Shown: piece by piece, positions 17,298-25,789 of the stretch
Numbering within the stretch: position 1 is the stretch's first letter
Layout of the letters: every line of letters begins with the position of its first letter
Source: Arthrobacter mobilis
Lineage (GTDB): Bacteria; Actinomycetota; Actinomycetes; Actinomycetales; Micrococcaceae
Assembly (NCBI RefSeq): GCF_012395835.1
Contig: NZ_JAAZSQ010000025.1
Location: 551-54,254 of the forward strand
Length of the DNA: 53,704 nt
Direction: 5' to 3'
Translations under genes and position numbers: made by a program
The notes under the pieces: generated by a model
Databases searched by the model: none
What the model was told of the DNA's origin: nothing
Seen by the model: the letters and a program-made list of their open reading frames with translations, nothing else

Positions 17298-17322
17298 GGT
17301 TCTCCTTGCTCCTGCCCTGCGG

Positions 17323-18477
17323 TTAGCGGGCGATGTCCCGGCCGATGACGTCGCGCATGATCTCGCTGGTGCCGCCAAAAATGGTCAGCAGGCGGGAGGC
17401 GAGGAAGGCCTGGGCTACCGGGTATTCCATGATGTAGCCGTAGCCGCCGTGCAGCTGCAGGCAGCGGTCGGTGATGGACTTGACCCGCTCGCTGGCGAAC
17501 AGCTTGACCTGGGCGGCGGAGACGGCGTCCAGCCGGCCGTCGTTGAAGGCAAGGATGGCCTTGTCCACATAGGCCTCGATGGCGTCCACCTCGGTCCGGA
17601 TTTCCGCCAGCGCGAAGCGGCTGTTCTGGAAATCGAGGATGCGTTCGCCGAAGGCGCTGCGGTCCCGGGTGTACTGCACCGTCTCGTCGTACACCGCGCG
17701 GGCGACGGCGGAGGCGGCCACCGCGATGGCCAGGCGCCCCTGCGGCAGCTGGCCGGCGGCGTATTCAAGGCCGCGGCCTACCTCGCCGACCAGGTTCATG
17801 CCCGGGACCCGCACGTTGTCGAAGAACAGTTCGGCGGTATCGGAGGCCTTCAGGCCCATCTTGTCCAGCTGCTTGCCGGTGGTGTAGCCCTCGCCCTTCT
17901 CCACCATGAAGAGCGAGAAGGACCCGGCGGTTCCCCGTCCGGCCGAGCCGTCGGTGCGGGCCAGGACCAGCGCGGCGTCGCCGCTGACGCCGTTGCCAAT
18001 GAAGGTCTTCTGGCCGCTGATCAGCCAGTCGTCCCCGTCCCGCACGGCCTTGGTCCGGATGCCCCGCAGGTCCGAGCCGGCACCGGGTTCGGTCATGGCC
18101 ACGGAGGTGATCTTGTCGCCGGAGACCATGCCCGGCAGCCAGTACTCCTTGAGCTCGTCCGAGCCGTAGGCCAGCAGGTGGGGCAGGACCAGGTCGTCGT
18201 GCAGGTGGAAGGCCAGGGCGACGGCGAGATGGTTGGCCTTGGCGAACTCCTCGTCCAGCACGGCCCGGAAGCGGTAGTCGGCCAGGCCCAGGCCGCCGAA
18301 CTCCTCCGGCACGGCCAGGCCCAGCAGGCCCTGCTCGCCGGCGGCCTGCCACAGCTCCCCGGACATCATGTGCTTTTCGTCCCACTGCTGGTAGTGCGGC
18401 GCTACCTCGCGGGTATTGAACTCCGCGGCGAGTTCGCGGAAGTGCTCGTGGTCTTCTTCGTAGAGATTGCGTTCCAA
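17323..18477 (-). CDS. Acyl-CoA dehydrogenase family protein
   Basis: This 384-residue flavoenzyme catalyses alpha,beta-dehydrogenation of an acyl-CoA. Family features are SVAMTEPGAGSDLRGI (FAD/substrate contact), GQKTFIGNG, the C-terminal domain block RSAFGERILDFQ, LHGGYGYIMEYPVAQ and RLLTIFGGTSEIMRDVIGR. The start chosen is TTG at 18477 (LERNLYEEDHEHFREL) because GGAGG lies nine bases upstream. The longer ORF would run into the tRNA-His gene. Substrate chain type is not evident. It lies downstream of a long hairpin that separates it from tRNA-His. Confidence 0.9.
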   Translation of the reverse strand: MERNLYEEDHEHFRELAAEFNTREVAPHYQQWDEKHMMSGELWQAAGEQGLLGLAVPEEFGGLGLADYRFRAVLDEEFAKANHLAVALAFHLHDDLVLPHLLAYGSDELKEYWLPGMVSGDKITSVAMTEPGAGSDLRGIRTKAVRDGDDWLISGQKTFIGNGVSGDAALVLARTDGSAGRGTAGSFSLFMVEKGEGYTTGKQLDKMGLKASDTAELFFDNVRVPGMNLVGEVGRGLEYAAGQLPQGRLAIAVAASAVARAVYDETVQYTRDRSAFGERILDFQNSRFALAEIRTEVDAIEAYVDKAILAFNDGRLDAVSAAQVKLFASERVKSITDRCLQLHGGYGYIMEYPVAQAFLASRLLTIFGGTSEIMRDVIGRDIAR

Positions 18478-18528
18478 AACGGTGGTCCTCCACTTGCTGC
18501 GCTGATCAACGGTGGAGGGGCCTGTGCT

Positions 18529-18600
18529 GCATTCGGCCGGATATACGAGAAGCCGCCCCGGAATGATTCCAAGGCGGCTTCTGCCGGACCGGCCGAATGC
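18529..18600 (-). terminator. Compound hairpin between tRNA-His and the acyl-CoA dehydrogenase gene
   Basis: An outer 12-bp inverted repeat (18529-18540 with 18589-18600) encloses an inner stem (AGAAGCCGCC near 18548-18557 with GGCGGCTTCT at 18573-18582). It begins 13 bases past the 3' end of the minus-strand tRNA-His. No U run follows, so a terminator role is likely but not certain; attenuation of the downstream gene is possible. Confidence 0.5.
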
Positions 18601-18612
18601 CGGCCCCTTCGG

Positions 18613-18686
18613 GGTGAGTAACGGGGATTGAACCCGCGACCTCCTGGACCACAACCAGGCGCTCTGCCAGCTGAGCTATACCCACC
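18613..18686 (-). tRNA. tRNA-His (anticodon GTG)
   Basis: On the minus strand, acceptor GTGGGTA pairs with TACTCAC, the D-arm has AGCTCAGCTGGCAGAGC, the anticodon stem CCTGG/CCAGG encloses TTGTGGT with anticodon GTG, and the T-arm has GGGTTCAATCCCC. The extra 5' G (18686) facing discriminator C (18613) is the histidine-tRNA identity pair. CCA is not encoded. Confidence 0.96.
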
Positions 18687-18849
18687 GTGTGCTTCTTCGT
18701 TCCTCCCGGGAGGGCCCGTATGGCGGCGGTCCCGGCCGGTCTTCAACCAAGAAGAGCAACGCAGATAAGTTTACATGCTTTCCGGGCCGGTTTTGACCAT
18801 TTGGTCCGATTTCCGCCATTTCGGCCCAAATGTGGCGCAGCTAACAAAA

Positions 18850-19464
18850 TCAGTTCTGGTTCTGCCCGGAGATGCCGGCGGCAATCTGCTTCGCCGTGGC
18901 CGAGTCCGGGCCCGGGGACGGGACGAAGACCGCCTGCCGGTAGTAGCGCAGTTCGTTGATCGAATCCCGGATATCGCCCAGGGCGCGGTGGCCGCCGTGC
19001 TTGGTGGGGGACTGGAAGTACGCCCGGGTGAACCAGCGGCGCGCGAGCTCCTTGATGGTGGAGACATCGATGATGCGGTAGTGCAGGTGCTCGACTATCC
19101 GGGGCATGTCGCGGGCCAGGAAGGCACGGTCGGTGCCGACGGAGTTCCCGGCCAGCTGGGCCTTGCGCGGCTCGGGTACCCAGGTGGTGACGTACTCCAT
19201 CACCCGGTCCTCGGCCTCCTGCATAGTGATGCCGCCGGAGAGTTCCTCCAGCAGGCCTGAGGTGGTATGCATCTCCCGGACGAAGTCGCTCATCTGGACC
19301 AGCGCCTCCTCGGAGGGCTTGATGACCACGTCCACGCCGTCGCCCAGGACATTCAGTTCCGAGTCCGTGACCAGGACCGCCACCTCGATCAGTGCGTCGG
19401 CCTCAAGGTCCAGGCCCGTCATTTCGCAGTCGATCCAGACAATGTGTTCGTTTGAGATAGGCAC
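18850..19464 (-). CDS. orn: Oligoribonuclease
   Basis: This 204-residue DEDDh 3'-5' exoribonuclease degrades very short oligonucleotides (including pGpG from c-di-GMP breakdown in other bacteria). D12 and E14 lie in VWIDCEMTGLDL, the second Asp in GNSVGTDRAFL, and the His/Asp of the active site in KHGGHRALGDIRDSI. The start is GTG at 19464; TACATT at 19471-19476 on the minus strand ends six bases before it, suggesting a leaderless mRNA. It is divergent from the mannosyltransferase gene. Confidence 0.95.
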   Translation of the reverse strand: MPISNEHIVWIDCEMTGLDLEADALIEVAVLVTDSELNVLGDGVDVVIKPSEEALVQMSDFVREMHTTSGLLEELSGGITMQEAEDRVMEYVTTWVPEPRKAQLAGNSVGTDRAFLARDMPRIVEHLHYRIIDVSTIKELARRWFTRAYFQSPTKHGGHRALGDIRDSINELRYYRQAVFVPSPGPDSATAKQIAAGISGQNQN

Positions 19465-19538
19465 CGGTCAAATGTATCGTGTTCTGCCCGCCGTGCTGCC
19501 TGCAGGTGTGCCTGCGGCCTGCTGATAAAATGCTTCGG

Positions 19539-21071
19539 ATGACTGCCCACCGCCCTGCCGCCGCCCCGCTGCCGCTATCCGGCACAGCTGCCGGCGGGGG
19601 CCGCTGCACGCGCACCATTATCCAGGGAGCTGTCGGGTCCGTCCTGATGTTCTTCGGCTCCCTGGGCGTGGGCTGGCTGGCCTCGGTCTCCGAGCTGCGC
19701 CGGTGGCCGCTGCTGATCTGGCTCCGGCTGGAGCCGGCCGGGGTCATCGTCTCCGTGCTGCTGCTGGCCGTCGGCGGGATGCTGCTGGTGCGCTCCTGGC
19801 TGCGGCTGGGCCAGCAGTTCTCCGCGTGGGGGCCGGAGGCCCGCCGTGCGACGCTGGCGGCGATCGTGGCCTGGGGTGCCCCGCTCGCGCTGTCCATTCC
19901 GCTGTTCAGCCGGGACGTGTACGCCTACATTGCCCAGGGCAAGGTCATGGTCAACAACCTCAACCCCTATGTGGACGGGTATGACCAGCTGCAGAACTAC
20001 CTGCAGACCGGGGCGGACGATCTGTGGGCCCGCAGTCCAACGCCGTACGGGCCGATCTTCCTCTGGCTGGAGGAGTTCATTGTCTGGTTCACCGGCGGCC
20101 ATCCGGAGTTCTCCATCATCCTGTTCCGCCTGCTGGCCCTGGCCGGGGCGGCGATGTGCATCTACTACGGGCCGAAGCTGGCCGAACTGCACGGCATCAA
20201 CCCCAACCGCGCGCTGTGGCTCGCCTGCGCCAATCCGCTGTTCCTGACCACCTTCATTGCCAGCATCCACAACGACGCGCTCATGCTGGGCCTGGCCCTG
20301 GGCGGACTGTACTACGCGGCCACCAAGCGGCCGCTGCTGGGCATCCTGCTGGTCACGCTCTCGGTGGGCATCAAGCCCATCACCCTGATCTTCCTGCCGT
20401 TCATCGGCCTGCTCTGGGCCGGCCGGGAGGCCGGCTGGCCCCGCAGGTTCGTCTTCTGGGCCCTGACCGCCGGGCTGTCGCTGGGCCTGCTGGCCGTGCT
20501 GGGCCTGATTAACGGCCTGGGCTTTGGCTGGATTGGCGCCCTGGGCACCCAGGGGGCCGGACTGTTCATCTGGTACGCCCCGGTAGGCCTGCTGGGCATG
20601 ATGGTGTACGTGATCACTGATGCCCTCGGGTTCGACGGCGGCCTGGTACAGAAGCTGGTGTACGACGCCGGCAAGGCGGCGGCCGTGGTCGTGGTGCTGT
20701 TCATGATGTTCCGCGGCGGCTACGACCGGATCGTCCGCCGGCTGGCGCTGGCGCTGGCCGCCGTGGTCTTCCTGGCCCCGATGATCCAGCCCTGGTACGT
20801 GGTGTGGCTGCTGCCGCTGTTCGCGGCCACCGGCATCCGCAACGACTGGCAGGTGCGCACCGTCTATGCCGTCACCTCGTTCCTCATGGTCTACGCCATC
20901 GCGGACCAGCTGGACATCTTCCCGTACATCGCCATCGACCTGGCCGCCGCGCGTCTGCTGGCCGTCGTGGTCGCCGTCGGGTTCGCCCTCTACCTGGTGT
21001 TCCTGGACCCCGGCACGCGGAGGCTTTTCCGCAAGAAGTACCTGGACCCGGCGGACCGGCGCCTGTTCTAG
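19539..21071 (+). CDS. MptB-like polyprenol-phosphomannose alpha-1,6-mannosyltransferase (GT-C)
   Basis: This 510-residue integral membrane protein has about 12 hydrophobic segments and the GT-C family signature RDVYAYIAQGKVMVN in the first periplasmic loop, followed by SPTPYGPIFLW. MptB/MptA proteins use polyprenyl-phospho-mannose to extend the alpha-1,6-mannan core of lipomannan in corynebacteria and mycobacteria, and Micrococcaceae also make lipomannan. A TAAAAT box at 19526-19531 ends seven bases before the ATG at 19539, indicating a leaderless transcript and fixing this start over upstream candidates (19479, 19530). It is followed by the polymer-export genes after 104 bases. The exact sugar acceptor is not determined by the sequence. 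Confidence 0.85.
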   Translation: MTAHRPAAAPLPLSGTAAGGGRCTRTIIQGAVGSVLMFFGSLGVGWLASVSELRRWPLLIWLRLEPAGVIVSVLLLAVGGMLLVRSWLRLGQQFSAWGPEARRATLAAIVAWGAPLALSIPLFSRDVYAYIAQGKVMVNNLNPYVDGYDQLQNYLQTGADDLWARSPTPYGPIFLWLEEFIVWFTGGHPEFSIILFRLLALAGAAMCIYYGPKLAELHGINPNRALWLACANPLFLTTFIASIHNDALMLGLALGGLYYAATKRPLLGILLVTLSVGIKPITLIFLPFIGLLWAGREAGWPRRFVFWALTAGLSLGLLAVLGLINGLGFGWIGALGTQGAGLFIWYAPVGLLGMMVYVITDALGFDGGLVQKLVYDAGKAAAVVVVLFMMFRGGYDRIVRRLALALAAVVFLAPMIQPWYVVWLLPLFAATGIRNDWQVRTVYAVTSFLMVYAIADQLDIFPYIAIDLAAARLLAVVVAVGFALYLVFLDPGTRRLFRKKYLDPADRRLF

Positions 21072-21175
21072 CGTGCGGTGCGCAACCGGCCATCCACTAC
21101 ACTCAATAGGAGTGCGGCGGATTAACGGGGACCGGCCGCGGACACTATCCGCCCTTCAGTTTAAGAAGCTATTTG

Positions 21176-22051
21176 ATGCAACTTGTAAGGAACACAGCTG
21201 GCATGACCCTGGCCGAAGAAGCGGCGCTGTACAACCTTGAGCGGGTTGGCAAGCGTCCGCCTCTGCGCGAATATCTTGCGGATGTCTGGCGCCGCAGGGA
21301 CCTGACGATCTCGATGGCCAAGTACCGGATCCAGGCCAGCAACGAAGAAAACCGCCTCGGCATGCTGTGGGTGGTCCTGAAGCCGACGATGAACGCGCTG
21401 ATCTACGGCGTGGTCTTCGGCCTGCTCCAGGGCGACCGGCGGCCCGAGAACATCGTGGCCTACATCGTCATCGGTGTCTTCCTCTTCGAGTTCTTCGCCA
21501 ACGCGTTCTCCCAGGGCGCGGACTCCATCATGCGCAACCGCGCGCTGGTGCAGACCCTGGCCTTCCCCCGCATGGCGCTGCCGCTGGCGGCAGTGATCCA
21601 GCAGCTGATGAACCTGGTGCCGATCCTGGTGGTGATGGCCGCGATCGTGCTGTTCTCCGGCAACCCAATCACCTGGCGGTGGCTGCTGATCATCCCGCTG
21701 GTGGTGCTGCTGGCCATGTTCAGCACCGGCGTGGCCCTGATCTCGGCCCGGCTGACGGTACACCTGACCGACATCAAGGAAATCATCCCGATCGTGACAC
21801 GGGTGCTGTTCTATACCTCCGGGGTGTTTTTCTCGGTCGAGCGCATCCTGGGCCAGTTCCCGTGGCTGGTGGCCATCTTCGATTTCTACCCGCTGTACGA
21901 GTTCCTGAAGCTGGCGCGCTCGGCGATGCTGCCGGATTACGCCGCCGACCCGGTGCTCTGGCCGCTGGCCTGCGGCTGGAGCGTGCTGGTCCTGGTCTGC
22001 GGCGTGCTGTTCTTCTGGCAGGCAGAAGAACGCTATGGGCGGATCAACTGA
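21176..22051 (+). CDS. ABC-2 permease of a wall-glycopolymer exporter (TagG/RfbD type)
   Basis: This 291-residue permease has six predicted membrane spans and a cytoplasmic N-terminal amphipathic segment (LREYLADVWRRRDLTISMAKYR) characteristic of TagG/Wzm-type polysaccharide exporters. It would flip a lipid-linked polymer across the membrane with the ATPase encoded 10 bases downstream. The ATG at 21176 or the one at 21203 (after AAGGA) could be the start; the conserved part begins after the second. It heads a tightly packed set of export, glycosyltransferase and CDP-alcohol genes, which supports teichoic-acid-like cargo. Confidence 0.88.
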   Translation: MQLVRNTAGMTLAEEAALYNLERVGKRPPLREYLADVWRRRDLTISMAKYRIQASNEENRLGMLWVVLKPTMNALIYGVVFGLLQGDRRPENIVAYIVIGVFLFEFFANAFSQGADSIMRNRALVQTLAFPRMALPLAAVIQQLMNLVPILVVMAAIVLFSGNPITWRWLLIIPLVVLLAMFSTGVALISARLTVHLTDIKEIIPIVTRVLFYTSGVFFSVERILGQFPWLVAIFDFYPLYEFLKLARSAMLPDYAADPVLWPLACGWSVLVLVCGVLFFWQAEERYGRIN

Positions 22052-22061
22052 GGGGGCCGGC

Positions 22062-22814
22062 ATGAGTGAAACAGCCAGCCACCGCAGGCCGGTGGTCATC
22101 GCCGACGACGTGCACGTCGAATACAAGGCCCACGCCGCCGGCCGGGGCCTGAAGGAAGGCACCCGGAAGATCCTCACGCCGCACAAGGCGCTGCGCACCG
22201 TCCACGCCCTCAAGGGGGTCACCTTCAAGGCCTACGAAAACGAGTCCATCGGCATCATCGGCTCCAACGGCTCCGGCAAGTCCACACTGATGCGGGCCAT
22301 CGTGGGCCTGACGCCGACTACCCGCGGGGCGATCTATGCCTCCTCCCGGCCCAGCATGCTCGGCGTCGGGGCGGCGCTGATGCCCAAGCTCTCCGGCGAG
22401 AAGAACATCATCCTCGGCGGCCTGGCCCTGGGCTTCAGCAAGGCCGAGATGTTGGAGAAGAAGGATGAAATCATCGCCTTCGCCGAACTGGAGAAGTTCA
22501 TCGACCTGCCGATGGGCACCTATTCCTCCGGCATGCAGGCCCGCCTGAAGTTCGCCATCGCCGCCTCCAAGCAGCACGACATCCTGATCGTGGACGAGGC
22601 GCTGGCCGTGGGCGACCAGCGGTTCCGCCAGCGCAGCGAGGCGCGGATCCGGGAAATGCGGGAAAACGCCGGCACCGTCTTCCTCGTCTCGCACTCGATG
22701 AAGTCGATCAAGGACACCTGCAGCCGGGTGATCTGGATCGAACGCGGCGAACTGCGGATGGACGGGGATCCTGCCGAGGTAGTCAAGGCATACCAGGAGC
22801 TCAGGAAACAGTGA
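22062..22814 (+). CDS. ATP-binding subunit of a wall-glycopolymer exporter (TagH/Wzt type)
   Basis: This 250-residue ABC ATPase has Walker A GSNGSGKST (67-75), an atypical signature YSSGMQARLKFA (154 onward) and Walker B ILIVDEA (174-180), followed by the switch His in FLVSHSM. The relaxed signature is characteristic of the TagH/RfbE/Wzt subfamily that powers export of teichoic acids and O-antigens. There is no C-terminal carbohydrate-binding domain, unlike E. coli O9a Wzt. The ATG at 22062 follows AGGGGG; an upstream in-frame ATG at 22035 lies inside the permease gene. The stop overlaps the next gene by four bases. Confidence 0.92.
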   Translation: MSETASHRRPVVIADDVHVEYKAHAAGRGLKEGTRKILTPHKALRTVHALKGVTFKAYENESIGIIGSNGSGKSTLMRAIVGLTPTTRGAIYASSRPSMLGVGAALMPKLSGEKNIILGGLALGFSKAEMLEKKDEIIAFAELEKFIDLPMGTYSSGMQARLKFAIAASKQHDILIVDEALAVGDQRFRQRSEARIREMRENAGTVFLVSHSMKSIKDTCSRVIWIERGELRMDGDPAEVVKAYQELRKQ

Positions 22815-23884
22815 CCGGGGAGCCGACCGCCCGGGCGCTGGAGGGCACGCCCGGGGTGTCCTACGTGATGCCCGTGCTCAACGAGGCCGGCCACATCGAA
22901 CGCGCAGTCCGGAGCATCCTGGCCCAGGAGTACGCCGGGCCGAAGGAGATCGTCCTCGCCCTGGGTCCCTCCACCGACGGGACCGACGAGATCGTGGCCC
23001 GGCTGGCAACGGCCGAGCCCCGGCTGCGCAGCGTGAGGTCCCCGTCCGGGCGCACCCCGGCGGCGCTGAACCAGGCCATCCGGGCCTCCCGGCATCCGGT
23101 GATCATCCGGGTCGACGCCCATACCGAACTCGAACCCGACTACACCGCCCGCGGCGTGGCGACCCTGCTGCGCACCGGCGCGGCCGACGTCGGCGGACTG
23201 ATGGCGGCCGAAGGACGCACCGGCTTCCAGCGGGCCGTGGCCGCCGCCTACGTCTCTCCGCTGGGCCTGGGCGGGGCCGCCTACCACAGCGGCGCGCCCG
23301 AGGGCCCTGCCGAATCGGCCTACCTGGGCATTTTCCGGCGGGACGCGCTGGAGGCCGTGGGCCTCTATGACGAAACCTTCTGGCGCGGCCAGGACTGGGA
23401 CCTGTGCCTGCGCCTGCGCGAAGCCGGCCACGTGATCTGGTTCGACCCGCAGCTGCGCGTGACCTACTGGCCGCGCACAAGCTGGGGGTCGCTGGTGCGC
23501 CAGTTCTACGCGGCCGGCATCTGGCGCGCCGAACTGGCCCGCCGGCACCGGCAGGGCAAATCCCTGCGGCATTTCCTGCCGCCGGTGCTGGTGGCCGGGC
23601 TCGGCGCCGGGGCCGCCGGTGCGGTCCTGACCGCCGCGGGGGCGACCCGGAACTGGCCGGCCTGGCTGAAGGCTCCGGCGGCGGCCTCCGCGCTCGTGCC
23701 GGCCGGCTACGCGGCGGGGCTGGTGGCCGCCGCCGCCACGGCCCCGCAGCAGCTGAGCCTGCCGGACCGGCTGCGGCTGATGGCCGTGCTGCCGAGCATC
23801 CACATCAGCTGGGGGCTGGGCTTCCTGCGCGGCAGCCTGCTCGGCGCAGGCACCACGGTGGACACCGGACGGAGGAAATCGTGA
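22811..23884 (+). CDS. GT2 family glycosyltransferase, ExoA-like, membrane-associated
   Basis: This 357-residue protein has an inverting GT-A domain: SYVMPVLNEAGHIERAVRSIL at the N-terminus, the nucleotide-binding RVDAHTELEPDY, and a catalytic-base-like WRGQDWDLCLRLREAG. The C-terminal ~110 residues contain two or three hydrophobic helices, as in succinoglycan ExoA-type transferases. It presumably adds a sugar to the lipid-linked polymer or its linkage unit on the cytoplasmic face. The GTG start overlaps the ATPase stop (GTGA), and the stop overlaps the next start in the same way, so the three genes are translationally coupled. Confidence 0.87.
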   Translation: MTGEPTARALEGTPGVSYVMPVLNEAGHIERAVRSILAQEYAGPKEIVLALGPSTDGTDEIVARLATAEPRLRSVRSPSGRTPAALNQAIRASRHPVIIRVDAHTELEPDYTARGVATLLRTGAADVGGLMAAEGRTGFQRAVAAAYVSPLGLGGAAYHSGAPEGPAESAYLGIFRRDALEAVGLYDETFWRGQDWDLCLRLREAGHVIWFDPQLRVTYWPRTSWGSLVRQFYAAGIWRAELARRHRQGKSLRHFLPPVLVAGLGAGAAGAVLTAAGATRNWPAWLKAPAAASALVPAGYAAGLVAAAATAPQQLSLPDRLRLMAVLPSIHISWGLGFLRGSLLGAGTTVDTGRRKS

Positions 23885-24714
23885 ACCGCACCTTGCCGCC
23901 GGCGCGTCCGGCCCGGCCCACGCTCGAGCAGCTGCGCGCCGTTGCCCAGCCGCCCGAGGTGCGCAGCCGCAAGAACGCCGAGCACTGGACCGCCGAGCTG
24001 TACCTGCGGCACATCTCCATCTACCTCACCAGCATCCTGGTGCGCACCCCGATCTCGGCCAACGGTGTCACCGGGCTAATGATCCTCTCCGGCTGGGCGA
24101 TCTCCGCCAGCCTGCTCATCCCCGGCATCTGGGGCCCGCTGCTGGCCGTGCTCTGCTCCCAGCTGCAGCTGTACTTCGACTGCAGCGACGGGGAGGTCGC
24201 CCGCTGGCGCGGCACGCAGAGCCCCAAGGGCATTTTCCTGGACAAGATCGGCCACTACACCACCGAGGCGCTGATCCCGCTGGCCCTGGGCCTGCGCTGC
24301 CTGGGGGACGCCGGGCTGCTGCGCACCGATCCGGGCCAGGCCTACCTGCATCTGTTCCTGGGCGCGGTGCTGGCACTGCTGATCGTGCTGAACAAGGCGC
24401 AGAACGAAATGGTCCACGCCTCGCGGGCGCTGGCCGGACTGGACAAGCTCCCGGACACCGCCGAGGCCAAGGCCGTCCCCGCTGCCTCCCTGGTGGGCCG
24501 GCTGCGCCGGCTGGCCCGCTTCCTGCCGTTCCACCGGCTGCTGCACTCGGTGGAGCTGAGCCTGCTCATCCTGGCCGCTTCGGTGGCCTCGCTGGTCGCG
24601 GCCCAGCCGGTCCTGGGAGAGCGGTGGCTGCTGTACGTGCTCGTTCCGGCCGTGCTGTTCGTCAACGCCGGGCATTTCGTGGCCATCATGGCCTCGCCGA
24701 GGCTACGCCGGTGA
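23881..24714 (+). CDS. CDP-alcohol phosphotransferase family membrane protein
   Basis: This 277-residue membrane protein carries the CDP-alcohol phosphotransferase motif: D100xxD103GxxAR, then G, D121 and, where the fourth Asp is expected, H125 (FLDKIGHY). The family moves a phospho-alcohol from a CDP-alcohol to an acceptor alcohol. Set among TagD, exporter and glycosyltransferase genes, it may use CDP-glycerol or another CDP-polyol to modify a lipid-linked sugar rather than make a phospholipid (inference). The N-terminal ~40 residues are soluble, followed by about six membrane spans. The GTG start overlaps the upstream stop by four bases, and the downstream gene starts in the same way. Confidence 0.82.
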   Translation: MNRTLPPARPARPTLEQLRAVAQPPEVRSRKNAEHWTAELYLRHISIYLTSILVRTPISANGVTGLMILSGWAISASLLIPGIWGPLLAVLCSQLQLYFDCSDGEVARWRGTQSPKGIFLDKIGHYTTEALIPLALGLRCLGDAGLLRTDPGQAYLHLFLGAVLALLIVLNKAQNEMVHASRALAGLDKLPDTAEAKAVPAASLVGRLRRLARFLPFHRLLHSVELSLLILAASVASLVAAQPVLGERWLLYVLVPAVLFVNAGHFVAIMASPRLRR

Positions 24715-25640
24715 GCGCGCCCGGAAGCCGGCCGGCGGCCGCCACCGGGAGCGGCCCGGCGGCGGTACCCACCATCGGCGTCGTGGTCCTGACCCAGGGC
24801 ACCCGGCCGGCCGAACTGCAGCGCGGCTTCGCCTCGCTGCAGGCCCAGCGCGGGGTGGACCTGGACGTCGTCGTCGTCGGCAACGGCTGGAAGCCCGAAG
24901 CGCTCCCGGAGGGGTTCAAGGCCCTGCACCTGGCGGAGAACCTGGGCATCCCCGCCGGCCGCAACGCCGGCGTGCCGCAGGTGGCCGGCGAGTACCTGTT
25001 TTTCCTTGACGACGACGCGTGGCTGCCCGATGAGGATTTCCTGCTCAACTGCGTGCGCCTGTTCCGGGCCCGGCCGGACATCGGCATGATCCAGCCGCGG
25101 ATCGAGGATCCGGCGGACCCGGACGCCCCGCAGCGCTGGATCCCGCGGCTGCGCAAGGGCGACCCACGGGCGTCCAGCAATGTGTTTTCCGTGGTGGAAA
25201 TGGCCATTGCCATGCGCCGCGACGTGTTCGACGCCACCGGCGGCTGGCCGTCCACCTTCTGGTACGCGCACGAGGGCATCGAGTTCGCCTGGCGGGTCTG
25301 GGACACCGGCCACCGCACCTGGTACGCCGGCGACCTGCGCGCCGGCCATCCGGTGATCGACCCGCGCCGGCACGCCGAGTTCTTCCGGCTCAACGCCCGC
25401 AACCGCGTCTGGCTGGCCCGCCGCAACCTGCCCTGGCCGTTCAGCTGGGCCTACGTGGGCTCCTGGACCCTGGTGCAGCTCGTCCGCGCGCGCCGCCAGC
25501 CGCAGCAGCTTAAGCCCTGGTTCGCCGGCTGGCTGGCCGGCTGGCAGCAGGATCCGTGGGGTCCGGGGGAGCGGCGGCGAAAGCTGAAATGGTCCACGGT
25601 CCTCCGGATGGGCGCCGCCGGCCGCTGGCCGGTGGTCTAG
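24711..25640 (+). CDS. GT2 family glycosyltransferase
   Basis: This 309-residue GT-A glycosyltransferase opens with VPTIGVVVLTQGTRPAELQRGF; the metal-binding motif is FLDDDAWLPDEDF, and the acceptor region includes WYAHEGIEFAWRVWDTG. It resembles rhamnosyl/galactosyl GT2 enzymes of the WcaA/GalGT type. No membrane spans are evident. The GTG start at 24711 overlaps the upstream stop (GTGA); the longer upstream ORF lies inside the previous gene. It is the last gene of the coupled run and is followed by a GC-rich hairpin. The sugar donor is unknown. Confidence 0.85.
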   Translation: MSAPGSRPAAATGSGPAAVPTIGVVVLTQGTRPAELQRGFASLQAQRGVDLDVVVVGNGWKPEALPEGFKALHLAENLGIPAGRNAGVPQVAGEYLFFLDDDAWLPDEDFLLNCVRLFRARPDIGMIQPRIEDPADPDAPQRWIPRLRKGDPRASSNVFSVVEMAIAMRRDVFDATGGWPSTFWYAHEGIEFAWRVWDTGHRTWYAGDLRAGHPVIDPRRHAEFFRLNARNRVWLARRNLPWPFSWAYVGSWTLVQLVRARRQPQQLKPWFAGWLAGWQQDPWGPGERRRKLKWSTVLRMGAAGRWPVV

Positions 25641-25650
25641 GATCGCTGCC

Positions 25651-25671
25651 TGCCCCGCTAAGAGCGGGGCA
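25651..25671 (+). terminator. GC-rich hairpin after the exporter/glycosyltransferase run
   Basis: TGCCCCGCT (25651-25659) pairs with AGCGGGGCA (25663-25671). No T tract follows, so it may be a weak terminator or an RNA-stabilising end. A TAAGAT -10-like box at 25724-25729 could start a new transcript for tagD. Confidence 0.4.
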
Positions 25672-25789
25672 GCCGGGTCCCTGCGTGGCGCTTCAGCGAC
25701 ACGATAGGGCCTGCCCCGCTCGCTAAGATGGCTAGCGGACGAACTTTGGGCAAACAGCCGGGCATCGACAGGACGGGCAGGGAAGACGC

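Noticed and set aside
18478-18654. Longer N-terminus for the acyl-CoA dehydrogenase
   Set aside because: It would translate through the hairpin and into tRNA-His. The TTG at 18477 has a good ribosome binding site and matches the family length.
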